Source: Magicicada septendecula | Lineage: Eukaryota; Arthropoda; Insecta; Hemiptera; Cicadidae | DNA length: 64,000 nucleotides | Direction: 5' to 3' | Assembly: GCA_034769895.1 (NCBI GenBank) | Contig: CM068367.1 | Span: 88,455,899 to 88,519,898, forward strand | Part shown: positions 11,504 to 25,978 of the stretch, piece after piece | Position numbering within the stretch: the stretch's first letter is position 1 | Layout of the letters: the number at the start of each line of letters is the position of its first letter | Translations under genes and position numbers: made by a program | Notes under the pieces: generated by a model | The model's input: only the letters and a program-made list of their open reading frames with translations | What the model was told of the DNA's origin: nothing | Databases searched by the model: none

Positions 11504-14500
11504 CTACAATGACCAATACAACTTCAAATTTGTAGCATTGTGTGTCCCTACTATCTCCCTTGTCTCCCTGTTCTGCAATACATATGAATTCTTCATCTTA
11601 ACTTCTATTACCTCATAAGGTCCTTCATAGAGTAAGAAGAACTTCTTGATCTCCTTTTCCTGCGCATTTGACAAGTTGTGTCTTCGCACTAATACCAACT
11701 GTCCTATTTCATACTTCATCCACTTACCTTTTGCGTCGTGTCTACGTTTTCTTCGTTCACCCTTGCTTAATAAATTCTCATTAGCCAACCTGATTTTAAT
11801 ACATCCGTTTTCTCGCTCTCAGGTGGGTAGTCAAATAACTGTTCTAAAATCCTCGGGGGGGGGGCGTGTTCCCTTAACTAATTCGTGAGGTGTATATCCT
11901 GTGGACTCGTGGGTGGTACTGTTCAGCCAATTTTCTACCCTTCTAACGTATAACGGCCACTCGCTGTGTTTTGCATGACAATAGGCTCTAAAAATCCTGC
12001 CTATCTCTCTCATGACACGCTCCACCTGGTTGGACTGAGGATGGTAGACTGCCGTGTGCTTCGGGATGATTCCTTCCCATCCTAGGGTCTGGCGCCATTT
12101 CCCACTGATGAACTGTGGCCCATGGTCCGATAAAATTACCTTTGGCTTACTCACATGGATCATGTAGTCCTTTGTCACCTTCTCACTCAACACCTGACTG
12201 GTAGCTCTCTTCACACTATATAATTTCACATACTTAGAAAAAGTGTCTAACATTACAAAAATATACATCACTCCACCTCTACCCTTCGGCAATGGTCCAT
12301 ACAAATCTACGGTACCGCAACTAAATCAAATGGCCTTTCTACCTTTATAAAATTCATCTCCCATTCAACCCTATAGTTTACCACTTTCGACTTCTGACAC
12401 AAATCACAACCCCTTAACAACCTTCTAACCCGTCTTTCCATATTCTTAAAAATACATGACACTTTTAAAACATTAACACATTTTTTTGCCCCAAAATGAC
12501 CGTATCTTAAATCACAATCCCAAATGATCTTATCAGCTAACCCATCTGGCACAACTAACCTCCAATCACGCTCACCCCCTTCTACTTTCTTAAAGAGCAA
12601 CCCTTTATAAATTTGAAAATGTCGATTGTATACGGAATCCGCTACTTCAGTCTCTAAACTATCTATGATCTTACTGGACTTACCATCTGCTCTTTGCATG
12701 GTTCTAATGTCTTTTAGCTCTTCCCCAAAAATTCTATCCTCACGGTTTATCTGAAAAATCTCTATCTCCTTTAAATCCCTACCAGTTTTATTGTTTAACA
12801 AATCTATCCGTGAAAGAGTATCCGGTATTTTATTATACGTTCCCTTGATGTACTCCCATGCAAAATTGTATTCCTGTAAAACAAGTACCCACCTGGTTAG
12901 ACGGCTGTGAGCAAGCTTACATGTATTCAAGAAGGATAACGCCTTGTGATCAGTGCGGATGACCGTTTTGTTTCCCAGGATGTAGGTTCTGAACTTCCCC
13001 ACGGTGAACACAATGCTTAAAAGTTCCTTTTCGGTGGTTGTATAATTTTTCTCAGCAGACAGCAACGATCTACTTGTGAATGCGATGGTCAAGTGTTCCT
13101 TCTCACTGTCTTCTTGGTAAAGCTCCGCCCCTAATGCTATGTTGCTCACATCCGTCTGTAAGTAAAATGTTTTATTAAAATCAGGGTGATTCATCATTAT
13201 CATGTGGCTGAATTTCCTCTTAATTTCGTTGAAAGCTTCACGTTCCACTTCTCCCCATCTCCACTGTTTATTTTTCTGGAGTACTGCACTTAATTTAGCT
13301 GTTGTATGCGCATAGTTTTTCTGAAACTTACGATAAAAATTATACAATCCTAGAAAACTCTGTAGATGTTTTATATTCTTCGGCTCAGGGAAGCGCATAA
13401 TGGAGTCAACCTTGTCTGGATTTGCGGAGATTCCCTCTTGTGTAATGATAAACCCTAAGAAATTTATTTTAGTTTGCAAAAATTTTGATTTCTCCCAATT
13501 GACGGTAAGTCCTCCTTCTTCTAATTTAGCTAAAACATATTCCAAGTGCTCCAAATGTTCCTGAAAAGTTCTAGAAGCAATTAAGATGTCGTCCACATAC
13601 ACTGTTAAAAAGTCTAAGTCCTTTGGTTTTAATATTTGATCTAAATATTTTATAAAGCTAGCTACACTGGTATTCAACCCAAATGGTAAGCGTCGAAACT
13701 GGTAATTCTTACCGTTAAACAAGAATGCTGCATATTTTCTACTTACTTCTGCCAATGGTACCTGCCAATATCCTGCTGTTAAATCGAGCGACGTCATGTA
13801 TCGCACTCCACTAAACTTCTGAAATATCTCATTTATAGACTCTGGTGGTTCACGGTCTGGTATTATTATCTGGTTAATCCTCCTCACATCTAAACATAAT
13901 CTAACCCTACCATCCTTTTTTATGACAACAACTAATGGGTTTGAGTAATGTGACACTGACCTTTCTATAATGCCTCCCTCCATCATTCTGTCTAACTCCT
14001 CTTGCACCGCTTGTCTTTTGGAATAAGGCACTGGATAACTCCGCTGCATGAAAGGTGTGTGTTCCCGTACCTGCAATACACATTCATAACCCTTTGCCCT
14101 TCCTGGAATCTCGGCAAACACTCCTCGAAACTGCTCAATCACCTGCCACAACGATGCACGTTGATCACTCCTTACCACCTCACCTCCACTACAAAATTCA
14201 TCCGCCCTTATCTCCCACATTTCTTCACTAATATTATCCCTTTCTCTTTCAAAACTCTCAACATACTCTCCCTCTATACATGAATTTACTGTAGCTTCTG
14301 TGTCACTGTCGCCTACCTGCTTCTGTAATATTTTTATACCCGTTACTCTAATCTTATCTACCACTTGTTCAAAATTAACCCTGATTGACCGATCACCCCC
14401 AGTAGAAAATCATTACCTAAAATTATGTCTAGACTTAGCCCTTTTACCAGTAAAAATGTGTTTTCAAACTCTGCATTATTTATCAAAAAACTTAAATGTA

Positions 14501-14840
14501 TTTGTTTTGTTACTCTCTTACTATGTACTCCTGTAACTCCCACTACAGTAACCCCTGCTACTGATAAAATCGGAATATTTTTATTAGTCTCCCTTAATTC
14601 TCCCAAAATGTTCTCAGCAATTACAGAAATCTCACTACCTGTATCTATAAGTGTTCTGTAGCTCTTACCTGCTATGGTTACCTGTACTTCGGTTAATCCA
14701 GTTCTCATCTCGACTGTAGTATTGTTCTCCTCCTCCAATAAATCTGTAACTATGTCCATTTTAATTACGTTACTTTGGAAATCCTCCTCTGGTTGGACCT
14801 CATTCGCTTCCCTGGACAGTGGTCTGGTCCGTGCTACCAC
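11504..14840 (-). pseudogene. Element B pol region (protease, RT, RNase H, integrase)
   Basis: Gypsy-type pol in the usual order. Protease about 14360-14840 has a LIDTGSEISVI motif and a later ILGNDFL segment. RT has LDLTAGYWQVPL, the FGL motif and TVYVDD (about 13610). RNase H has a TDVS Asp and the LLSIV and RTDHKAL motifs (about 12930-13150). The integrase zinc region (HFGAKK ... CDLCQ, near 12400-12490) and the catalytic core with Asp, Asp and Glu (DTFSKY, SDHGPQF, NQVERV) follow. Encoded enzymes would copy and integrate the element. It is broken and is described here as a fossil only. Confidence 0.9.
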
Positions 14841-15096
14841 TGTCTTCTCTAGTTTTCTGTCTGGTTTCTATTATTGCTGGTGGTCGGTCCTTGATGACCC
14901 CTTTGTGGTCCATGGTTATGACCGGCTGTTCCCCTGGTGCTTGCCATTCCTCTCTGCTGTTGGACATACTGTATTGGTCCTTCTCTCCTCCTTTGACCGT
15001 CTCTCGCCAGGCTGCATTTGAAACATTTCTGCCTGCTGCCATAATTCTCACACCTACACCTGGAACATCTCCAATCCCCTTGGTTACTGAAATTAT

Positions 15097-15576
15097 TTAT
15101 ATGTGTATTTCCTGCCCGTTGGGGTTAATTCTACAGTTATTATTATCATACGTATTATTATTATTATTATTCTGTTGTTGTGGTCGCCTACCCACTTCTC
15201 TGTCTCGAATACTTTGCAAGACATCTAAAATTCTCTCCAACTCATTCATATCATTTATTTCCTTGGTCATTAAAGTTATCTGAACTTCACGCGGTAAATG
15301 TTTGCTTACGTGCATTACAAAAGATTTAAAAGGTATTGGTGGCTCTAAATACTTGGCCTCATTGTATAATTTAGTGACGTATATTGTGATATTATTATTT
15401 TGGTGTCCTATAAAATTACCGGTTCCCATTATCCGACTCCTTAATATCTCTTGTTCTTCTTCTGCCCAATATTTCCCTTTAAATGCTCTTTCAAATTCCT
15501 CGTAACAATCCCACTCTAAACGATGTGCTTCCGCCCATATAATGGAACTTCCCTTAAAACATTTAACTATTTTCAT
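15097..15576 (-). pseudogene. Element B Gag core domain
   Basis: Minus-strand Gag segment with the W-x-E...F...KYW pattern of the retrotransposon Gag domain, then an Asn-rich tail (QQQNNNNNNTYDNNN). No CCHC knuckle is visible. The N-terminal half of the same Gag lies beyond the element C insertion, at about 30340-31250. Confidence 0.75.
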
Positions 15577-17891
15577 TAACTGTACTTCCCAGCTACTGTT
15601 GCTAAAGCGGTTGTATTCTCAGGTTTGATTTATAAATCTCATCGGGTGTATCGCCCTGTTCTCGTAACTAAAAGTCTCTAATTCGATCTCATTGTGCAAG
15701 TCGCGTGTGATTACTACTCTTTCGGATACCCCGGTCAACTTTTTGTTAATCTCCCCTCGTAATTCATCTTTCACACTGCTTAAATTATCTTCAATTGAAG
15801 TACATTTATCATATATTATAACTTACCGGATCCGTACCTCTCTTTTCTTCCTCTCTTTATTTATTTAATATGCCAATTTCTTATATATCTTGGTTTGTTA
15901 GATATAGTAATATAGTTAATTATTACTACCTTATCTCTCTATTTAATTTAAAAGTGTTGATGTGAATGAGACTTATGTATGTAGGGTGTTATTCAAAAAT
16001 TCCGCTTAAGCCTATTCTGCCTTGCAGAGAATTAGAGAAATTTTGTATGTAATTCTTCTCTCTTTGATATCTGAGAAGTCCGCAACAAGCGCTGCAGTTC
16101 CAAGATAAATGAAATTTAGAGGTTAACCCACTGCGTACGGTGATTAGTTGTTATACTCTCTATCTGTTTATTTCTTATTCACACTTCATTAAAAAATACA
16201 TAAAGGATAAGATCTTGAAATTATACAATGATTCTTTATTAATTCAAATATTTAACATCCAATAAGATTGTTCTTACTTGATATACGAAAAGGCTATAAG
16301 TTTGAGTTAATCGATTATCAATCGGTACAATGGTTATATTAAATTCAGTTATGATAGATTTTATAATTTATTTAGATACAGGGCGTGAAGGTTCTTTCAA
16401 CTGCTGGGAAGATTAAAAATACATAAATAGGAATGCAAGATATTACAAGATTAAAGTGTTATTTTATTTAATATTATTTATATAACTGAAGTTTTTACCG
16501 TTCGCTGGGCCATGCGACTCGGGAAGGCTGTTCGCTTCTAACCTTGTTAGTTGTCGTTCAGTATCAAACGCAGATAAGATGATTCTCTTCAGTCTTGTCT
16601 TCAAAGTTGTAATAAAAGTGGAATCCTTGGTCCTGGGTTGATGCAGAAATACCGCTCCTTTTGTTCACCAACGGCCAAAATTGTGATTACGTGCTTCGAC
16701 AAACTCTGGATCCAAATACGTTTTTCTATTGTATGGTGTAAACTGTGATATCCAATGTGATTTGATGGTTATTCTAATTTCGTTTGGTTTATAGGATTAA
16801 ATCCTTACTCAGGTAGTTCTTTATCTGGTTTTATTACTTCATTAAATTAACATTCGTTTCATGATCTGATATTGGGCAATCCAAGTCATTCCTTTGAGTT
16901 CAATTAATTATTATCGTTTTGTACTATACAATTATACAATTTGGTTAATGTTTATTTGGCCCAAATTATGGTAATTAGTCCTTCATTTATTGTGTATGTC
17001 GATATATTTAATCATTTAAATTAATTCAGTTTTTTAATAGACAATCTCTCGTAGTTATTCTCTTCTCGTTCATGTCATAAATTCCAATAATCAAAATCAA
17101 CAAATTATATTCATTTTGTCGTCCCTAGCAACAAATTTTTTTATTCTTATTCAATGTTTTGTTATATAGTGATAATTTCATATATTATTCTTCCACTCAT
17201 CAAAATAATTCCTTATTAAACTTCCATTATATCAAAATATAATCTTATTTATAGATTGTTTACTAATTTCTTTATATTCTGCTGGTTTTTCACTCTTAGT
17301 CTGTTTCTTTTAATAATTATTATTTTTCCGATATCAAACATTGTCTATCGATATCATTGCACTATGGCATTATCATAATTTGTTTATATTGGGTTTGGTT
17401 ATTATTTATTATTAATTATTATTGGTTTTTACTAACTCATTGAATTATATTTAGTATTTATTATTAAATTCTTTACCTAACCTTTCTGCTCTGAGTTATT
17501 ATATAGTGTTATTGGCTGTTAGGCCTATTATTATACCTTGATCTACCTTTGAATTTAACTTGTTAACAACTATAGCCTTTTTATATAAGTTTACAAACAT
17601 AATCAACTTTTAACTACGTACATGTACACAAATAATTATCTTTATGATATCGAACAATAACTTTATCTTGACCTATAGATCACACATACGAAAAAATGAA
17701 ATTAATTAATACTCAATAACTGATTTCCATCACAGTTCTACAACAGTAAACGAATAATACATATTACTTCATTATTTGATATTATATCAATAAATAAGCT
17801 TTCATATGATAACACAAACTTTAACATCATATTTATGATAACAACATAACATTATACAATTCATAATCATTATTTTAGATTAACTTATAAC

Positions 17892-20800
17892 CAGTAGTGG
17901 CTCGTACAGGGAGGGCAAAAGGGCGCAGCCCTCCCACTAAATATGCAAATTAAACTTGTCAATAATATAACTATAATGTGTAGTATTCTTATTGAAAGAT
18001 ATTTTTGGGGCAACTAATAGCGATCACCCGATGTTTTCGGCATGGCCCCGCAGCTGGGACGGTTTCGCTATAGCCCTCCCTGAATAGGCAGTTGTTTCGG
18101 GGAGCGAGGCAAGAGACGTATACACATCTCTATGCATTTAAATGACATCCGCCATTACAGGTGGGACGGTGGCCGTTTTCTGTTTCGCAGCTAAATTCAT
18201 AGAGAAACGGAGCGTTGTTCAAAACTTCTCATAGTGCATATAGTTTCTCTTGTGTTTTATATAGTTTTGATTGTGTTCTTGTTGTACTTTTTGTGTAAAC
18301 GTAATGTTTTAATAATTTACTCTTTATTAGGCAGTGTATTCTGTGCACGATAGTGTTTTTGTCGAACCTTGTGTACATAAACGTGTAACTTATTCTGTGT
18401 GTTCTGTGCGTATTTGTTAGAAACGATTAAAATGGCTATGAATTCGGTAAGTAATATTAAACGTTTGATTATTTCAAATTCACTTACTTACGAAAAGAGA
18501 ATAGAACTAAAAACATTAGGGCCACCAAAACCGAATTTAGCTATTACACAACAAAATTATAAAATGGACAGACCAGCATCAAGTAAAAAAAACTACACAA
18601 GAAAATTTAATAGAAACTGTTACTTACATGCTGATTGGATATGTGGATGTGAGGTGATCAATTCCTTTTTTTGTTATGTATATTTGGTGATGAACCTAAA
18701 CAGTGATTCAGTCTGGACTGAAAATGGAATTAAGGACTTGAAACATTTGGGAGAAAAAATAAAAAAACAAAATTAGTGAAACTCATATGAACAATTGTAT
18801 TGAATATTCATTGATAGGAAAAGTCAATATTAGTTGCCAGTTAGACAGTGCATATAGATTAAAAATTAAACAGCATAATGAAGAAGTCTCTAAGAACAGA
18901 TACATCCTAAGTAAGTTAATTGACTGTGTAAAGTTTTGTGGAATATTTGAACTAGCTTTAAGGGGACATGATGAAACAAACACATCTGAGAATCCAGGTA
19001 TTTTTAGGGGCTTAGTAAATTTAATGGCAGGCCTAGATAGCACCTTAAGAGAGCATATTGAAAAAACAAACAATAGGGTTTTCGTTGGTCTTTCTAAAAC
19101 AATTCAAAATCAAATTTTGGATTCTATTTATGCAGTGTGCATTGGACTAATAAAAAAAGAAATAAATGAAACTGACTACATTTCAATTGAAGCAGATGAA
19201 ACCATGGATTGTGCCACTCTGTCACAAATTGTGTTAGTTGTGAGGTATGAATTGAACGGAAAATTACATGAGAGATTTATCAGTTTTGTCAGTCCACAAG
19301 ATCACTCCGCTGAAGGTATTAGTAATACTATTTTTGAAGAATTAGCAAAATTAGAACTTGATAAGATGCCTAGTAAAATTATTGCACAAGGTTACGATGG
19401 GGCAGCAGTAATGAGTGGAAAACATAACGGTGTTCAAGCAAAAGTTAAAGCTGTGTACAAGAATGCCCAGTATATACACTGCTATGCCCATCAACTAAAC
19501 TTAATTATTGAGCGCGCTGCATCACAAAACAAGCAAGTAAAAATATTTTTCTGTAATTTAGATGGCTTTACAACATTTTTTTCAAGATCTTCCAAGCGAA
19601 CTGCCATACTTGATGAAGTAGTAAAGAAACGTCTCCCAAAATGTTCTAATACCAGGTGGAATTTTAAATCCCGTTGTGTGACAATAGTATTTATTCATAA
19701 AAATGACATTTCCGCTGTTCTTGAAAAAATCATAGATGACGAGAGTGACAAGTTCACTGTTCAGAAAGCACTAGGACTGAAAAACACATTAAATAATGAT
19801 TTTAATTTTTGGTTAACATTTTTCAACAAAATTATGCCAGCCTGTGACATTTTGTTTAATCAATTACAGCAAGTAGAAATTGACAGTATTAAAACACACC
19901 AGTATGTTGCCTCATTCAAGTCACACATTCAAAACGTCAGAGATTATATTGATTTTGATGCCAGTCTGTCTGCAACAAATGATTTTGGAGAATCATCACA
20001 AAATCCAAAAAGGTCACGTTTTGATGAAAGCAAGAAGACTGCAGCTAAAGAAGTTTGTGACATAATAGTTACCAACATAGACGACAGATTTTTATTTTCA
20101 GACCATTTAGCAATAGCAGTTTTGTTGCAACCAACCCTGTTTTCTTAACATCAGCTTATCTTTCCAGAAACACAGTTACAAATTGCTGCTAAAGAATTTA
20201 ATTTAAATGAAACTGCATTAAGACATGAACTGGTAGTTCTATACAGCAGGCCTGACTTCACAAAGGCAACTGGCGCATTGGTTCTACTCAATTTTGTATA
20301 TGAAAACAATCTAGTTACTGTTTTTCCCGAACTGGTAAAACTATTAAAAATTATTTGTACAATCCCTATGACTACAGCAGAAAGTGAACGACGTTTCTCA
20401 ACTCTCAAACGCATTAAAACATTTACACGCAATACAATGAAAAAGGACAGACTAAGTGCTCTGGGAATGTGTTCAATAGAAAAAAATGTTAGAAATAACT
20501 CCTAACTTCAATGAATTAGTTATTGACCATTTTGCCAAACAAAAGGAGAGGAGAATGGATTTCATGTTCAAGCAAATAAACTAATCCAAGATAGGGAACA
20601 ACTATATTTTATTTAGTAATGCATGCATTTAATAATATAATTTCTTAAATATTTAAGTTTAGGAACGTGAACTGCTTAGGTATATAAATAATTTGTTTCA
20701 AACACTGTTTAAATATTGGTAGTTTCCAAGGTAGGTTTTTTATTTAACAATAATTTTAGTAGTGAAGCAAAAGATTCAATTTTACAATTATTTGATGATA

Positions 20801-20903
20801 ATAGCAATAATTTAGTTTCTACTGGTGACTTTTTTTACATAATATATGGGTACAACTGAATTTTGCCCCCCCCCCCAGTCAAAAACATTACCAGCCGCCA
20901 CTG
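17892..20903 (+). mobile_element. hAT DNA transposon, 3012 bp, complete ends
   Basis: Imperfect terminal inverted repeats: CAGTAGTGGCTCGTA at the left, CAGTGGCGGCTGGTA read inward from the right. An exact 8-bp target duplication, CTTATAAC, lies at 17884-17891 and 20904-20911. The uninterrupted target is visible in the partner LTR near 30015, which proves the insertion. The transposase reads on the plus strand and is damaged. TIR start, 8-bp duplication and transposase family agree on hAT, of the group whose transposases are annotated as zinc finger MYM-type 1-like. It is the youngest layer of this nest. Confidence 0.96.
18431..20505 (+). pseudogene. hAT transposase (ZMYM1-like / DUF4371), inactivated
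   Basis: The likely start at 18431 (MAMNSVSN...) opens an N-terminal part with the remains of a TTF-type zinc finger (18431-18776). The main part (18787-20148) carries the DUF4371 region with ISIEADETMDCA and IIAQGYDGAAVMSG, whose Asp residues match the RNase-H-like core, then YIHCYAHQLNL. The C-terminal dimerisation block with TTAESERRFSTLKRI is at 20278-20505. At least one frameshift lies near 18776 and a stop at 20146-20148 precedes the C-terminal block, so the protein cannot be made whole. It would have cut and joined DNA at the TIRs. Confidence 0.9.
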
Positions 20904-21233
20904 CTTATAACGTACATTATTGACTCATTCTTATCTATTTTCATACCATCAATTACTTTAAAATAGTCAATATTAGTTTTCTTTCTTACAATTTTTTATC
21001 TATGTTTTTTATTTATTTACCTCTCACTGAACATTGAGATTTCTCACTATTGTCTTTACTACATGTTTATTTTTTATTATTATTACTACCTTGCATTCTT
21101 ATTATTTTTATACAATGATGAATTTATTTATCTGACCCTAGTATTAGTATGGGATATAAATATTTACTTCCCTATTCTATTTTTAATATTTTTCTTCATC
21201 TAACATCGGGGACCGCATTTCTGTTGCGTTACA

Positions 21234-21252
21234 TATGCTCCCCCTCCTAAAG
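21234..21252 (-). other. Element C polypurine tract
   Basis: Read on the minus strand this is CTTTAGGAGGGGGAGCATA, directly followed by the TGTAACGC start of the 3' LTR. Confidence 0.8.
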
Positions 21253-22556
21253 AAGTTTAATTTACCTGAATGTAATTTAGGTCAAGTAAACTTATATCTT
21301 TTACATGCCTTTCCTTCATATCAATTTCAATGGTCAACAATGGAATTCTCAATGTAACTTGTTTAGACTTGTATTTACAACTTTTTATTTAATGACATTT
21401 TATTACTCATATTAACATTCTTGGGTTCTCTTTTTTTTCTTTAAATGGTATTTGTCGATGGTTGGTCACAATACTCAATGAAACTTTAGGTTGACTTCTC
21501 TTCTATTGCTAGTTACTGCTATCAATGCATTTCTCCATTATTCTTCTGTCAGCTATCTTCCTTCTGTCTTTTTTCGTCATATTTTTTTGGAATTTGATGT
21601 TATTCTTCGCAACGATTCTAATATCCCTTAAATATTCAATTTCCCTAACAATCCCTAATATGTGAGTTGGTACAGTTTAGAGAGGCACTGTTTGGCTTCA
21701 TACTCTGCTGCCCACACTACACTTCAATATACTACTGCTGGAATTCATCTACAGTCAGCTATAAAATATAATAATATCATAATAATCATCTTAATTAATT
21801 AATAATAAACATCTTGGGAATTCTTTACATTGTCGCGTTTTATATTCAATTATCCATATATTCCATACTTCATGATTCCATTTTATTTTCCTTAATTACT
21901 TTCTGATAACATTTCTGACAGTCATTAATTGTAATTAATCTTGATCTGCTTTTTTGTTGTGACAGTAACTTTAAGTATTATTTTTTCATTTGTTCTTCTA
22001 TTTCCAAGAATTTCTAAATCGTAATTTCTTTAATTATTATCATTACTTAAGTTCAGTGTAATTATAATCATTAAATTATCCATTGTTCTTCTTATTTTAC
22101 CATTTTGTCTGGTCACATTATAATTAATTATGTTGATAAACACTTTTTCTTGTTCCATTTGACATTATACTGATCATAAACAATCATTTATTTTGTTGTT
22201 CAATTCGTTTGGCAATTCGGCATGTATATTAGATCATAGTGTTTTTTTTTTTAATTATTTTGCATAGGTCCTTCTTGATATAATAAAATTTTTTATCTTG
22301 GGGTTTTATTCTCAAGTATTTATAATATTTCTTTGTAGACATATAGTAATATTTCTTACTTCCTTCGGTAATCATGGGGGTGTTATTAACTCTTCTTAAT
22401 ACTTTCTTCATAACCATATAGTAAGACGTACTTACTTCCTTTTGAATGTTGTGTTTTCTATTAAATAATATTGTTCGCAAATTTTTTAGTAAGTTGTGCT
22501 TACCTACCTTTTTGGATTTAGAGGGTTTTTATTAAATAATATTTTTGTCCGTCTTG
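21253..22556. other. Element C 3' region, no gene recognised
   Basis: AT-rich sequence between integrase and polypurine tract. A minus-strand frame of 83 codons at 22229-22480 is Lys/Tyr-rich and matches nothing known to me; it may be chance in AT-rich DNA. No envelope-like frame was seen. Confidence 0.5.
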
Positions 22557-25500
22557 TCAGTACTTTATGATGGGTGATGGCGTTTCTTCATGATATTGTT
22601 TTATAGATTCCTGATTATATGTTTCCTTAATCTTTTTCGTGATAGGGTTCATTATTTCATATGTATTATTGTTATTATTTTTTGTTATTACATAGGGTCC
22701 AGTATATAATAATAATAATTTTTTCGTTATTCCTTCTAATGTACTGGGTAACTCTCTATTTCTTATTAATATTTTTTCGCCAACCTGGTAATTTATTGGT
22801 TTTGGATTATTCTTTTCATACTTCTTTTTCTTTATTTCTGCCTTCTCCATTATCCGGTTATAAAATTTAACGTTTTCAAATTGATATTCTGGGTTTATTG
22901 GAAAATTGATGATATCCTGGATTTCCCTAGGTGGAAGCTTTTCAAACATAACAGTATAAGGGGTATTTTCAATGGATTGATGGTAAGATATATTGAGAAA
23001 TTCTTCGGTAAGTGACAAGTATTCGTGCCACCTCCTCTGTTGGTCATGACAGTAAGTTCGGAGTATTCTGCCAACTTCCCTCAATACACGCTCCGCAGGA
23101 TTGCTGCTGGGGTGGTAGACTGAAGTCTTATATGTTCTAATACCGTGTTTTAGAAGACTATTCCTCCATTTGCTTCCCTTGAACTGCGTACCATGATCGG
23201 TGATAATGGATGAAGGTTTACCAATCTCTATTATGTAATGTCCAATGACTATCTCCAGAATTTTCTTGGTAGTAGCTCTGCTGATAGCATAAAGTTTAGT
23301 ATATTTAGAAAAATGGTCAAAAATAATAATAATAAATCTATATCTATGGTTCCCTCCACTGCGTGGGAACGGTCCACATATATCCAGGAATACTTTCTCC
23401 AGCTTGTGTTTGGATGTAATAGGAATCATTACTCCCTCCTTCTTCTCATTGTTACATTTAACCATCTGGCAGATATGACAGGTTTGGATTGATTTTTGTA
23501 CCTTTCTGTGGATGTTTTTTATGTACACTTGTTCTTCCAGGGCCTTGACGATTTTTATGGCTCCCATGTGTCCATATCTTATATGATAATCCAAGATTAA
23601 TTTGTTTTCCACAGCTGTGGGAATTACTAATTTCCAGTTTACTTGATTAGGGGTAACTTTAATAAATAATCTATCGTCATGTATACAGTAATATTTTGTA
23701 ATAATTTCATCAGCATTTTGCACCTTCTGGCGTATGTTTACTAATTTGGGATCCAGTTTTTGATGTTGATTAATTTCGTTTGTTATTATTTCTAAATCCT
23801 TCCTACTCTTAATAATATTGTACACTTTGGCAATTTGTTCCTTTTCTCCATCGAATGATTGGTCTTGTGTGTTTATTCGGGACAAGATATCGGCTGCTAT
23901 GTTCTTCCTTCCAGGTATATATTCCCAATTAATGTGATATTCTTGCAGTGCAAGGACCCATCTAGTTAACCGACCATGACTGAGCTTACATCGTTTTAGG
24001 AATGAAATTGATTAGTGATCACTCCTTACGGTCACTGGGTATCCAAGTACATAAGTTCTGAACTTATTGCATGCGTAAACTACACTTAGCAGCTCCTTTT
24101 CGGTAACATTATAGTTGCGTTCGCAGTTGTTTAGCACTCTGCTGGTGAAACTAATTACCATGTGATGACCTTCTCCATCTTCTTGATATAACGTGGCTCC
24201 TAAACTGACATTGCTTGCATCGTAATTTAGATAAAAGTGTTTATTAAAGTCAGGGTGGTGCAACATAATGGTCTCTAGAAATTTTTCTTTGATTAATTGT
24301 AGAACTCTATCTTGTTCTGGTCCCCATGCCCATTTGTCCTTGGATGATAGTTGTTTTTGGAATTTAGCAGTTATTTCTGAATAATTATCTTGGAATTTGC
24401 GATAATAGTTACAAATTCCAAGGAAGGATTGTAACTGTTTTCTATTTTTTGGAGTAGGGAACTGTTGAATTGCTTCTACTTTCTCTGTTGAAGGCGTGAT
24501 ACCCTTCTCTGTCAAATTAAAACCTAAGAACCTTACTTGGTTAGCAATGAATTTAGATTTGTTTAATTTGAGTGTTATATTATTTTCAGACAGCTTTCTC
24601 AGTACTTGTTCTACCCTCGCACAATGTTCATCCCAATGTGAAGAAGTTATAAGTAAGTCATCTACGTAGACTGTAGTGAATTGTAGAGTTTCTTGTCCCA
24701 ATATCTGGTCCATACATTTTACGAATATAGCAACAGAATTAATTAATCCAAAAGGTAGCCTTTTAAATTGATAGTTCCTTCCGTCAAAAAGGAACGCCAT
24801 ATATTTTCTACTATTTGGGTGCAACTCAACCTGGCAGTATCCGCATACTGTAACCCAAAGTACTAATGTATTTGGTGCCGTGGAATATTTTTAAAATTTC
24901 TTCGATCTCGCCAGGGGAAGTCCTATCGTTGATGATCATTTTATTTATTTCCCTAGCGTCCAGGCAAATTCTCACCTTTCCGTTCTTTTTCGGGATTGCC
25001 ACTATGGGACTGGTATAGGGTGATTGACTGTATTCTATTATGTCATCCTTGATCATACGATTTATTTCTTCCCGAACTTCGTTTTTATTGAATATGCTAT
25101 CGGGTAGGATTTTCTACGAAAGTCCACCGGTTCTTTAAAATTTATTTCACACTGGTAGTGTTTTACTTTACCTGGAGCGTTGGAGAATATGTGTTTGTAT
25201 CTATTGTATATTTTAATTAAATTTTCGGCCTGTACCTTACTTATTTGTTGACAAGTTTTTTCTCTTTGGAACTCTCGTATCTCTTCCAACTTACTCTGCC
25301 ATAGTTCAGGATCGTCGTCCTCATATTGGATGACTTCTTGTATTTTATTGTTCTTACAAAAATAACTTTTTATGACCTGACATTTGTCGTTAACTGGAAC
25401 GGTTCTATTAGCGTCTACCAATTCTGCTGTCCATAATCCTTCTTCGGATGTTAATGATAGTATTCCTTTATGTAAGTCAATTACTGCTGAATGCTGTCGC

Positions 25501-25830
25501 AATATGTCACATCCAATCAATACGTTGAACGGTAATCCCGTTGCGACTAAGAACCCTATTGGTATGGTGACATTATTATTGGTGAGATCGAGCGATACTT
25601 GTTTTTTAACAGTTTTATTTTGCCATCCAGTGGCTCCAATGATGATTACATTATTCACAGGTAAGGTGGGTATAGGTAACTGGCCTTCTCACTGTATTTT
25701 TTCCAGTTCAGTACTATCTATTAACGAGATATTGGATCCCGTATCTGTCATAATTGTGGATTGTATTCCATTTAATTTAGCTATTACATATATAATTTCA
25801 TTATTACTATTACTGTGTACGTGATTATTA
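22557..25830 (-). pseudogene. Element C pol region
   Basis: Gypsy-type pol on the minus strand. Protease about 25700-25830, RT about 24650-25070 and onward with LPFGL and TVYVDD, RNase H about 24010-24250 with NYDAS and the LLSVVYA and RSDH motifs, then integrase about 22560-23600. The integrase has HMGAIK ... CHICQ in the zinc region and the core motifs IFDHFSKY, TDHGTQF and NPAERV. Parts and order match element D closely. Broken; described as a fossil only. Confidence 0.9.
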
Positions 25831-25978
25831 TCCTCTTCCAATAAATCTTCTCTAATATTTTTTAAATAATGGTTAGTGATTATAGTTATGGTATTGTCAT
25901 TTGTAGGTCTATTTGTAAGTCGTTGTTCCCCAAGATTTCAGTTCAGTGAAGGGTATTCTTCATTTCTCACTGCCTCTA

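Larger units (their letters stand above)
15826..21233 (-). repeat. Element C 3' LTR, split by a hAT transposon
   Basis: Matches 27943-30337 along its length except for the 3012-bp hAT plus its 8-bp duplication. Removing these leaves about 2.39 kb, as in the partner LTR. Very AT-rich, with no coding frame of its own. Confidence 0.92.

Noticed and set aside
20868-20877. C-run near the hAT right end as a special signal
   Set aside because: A short homopolymer close to the TIR; nothing supports a function.
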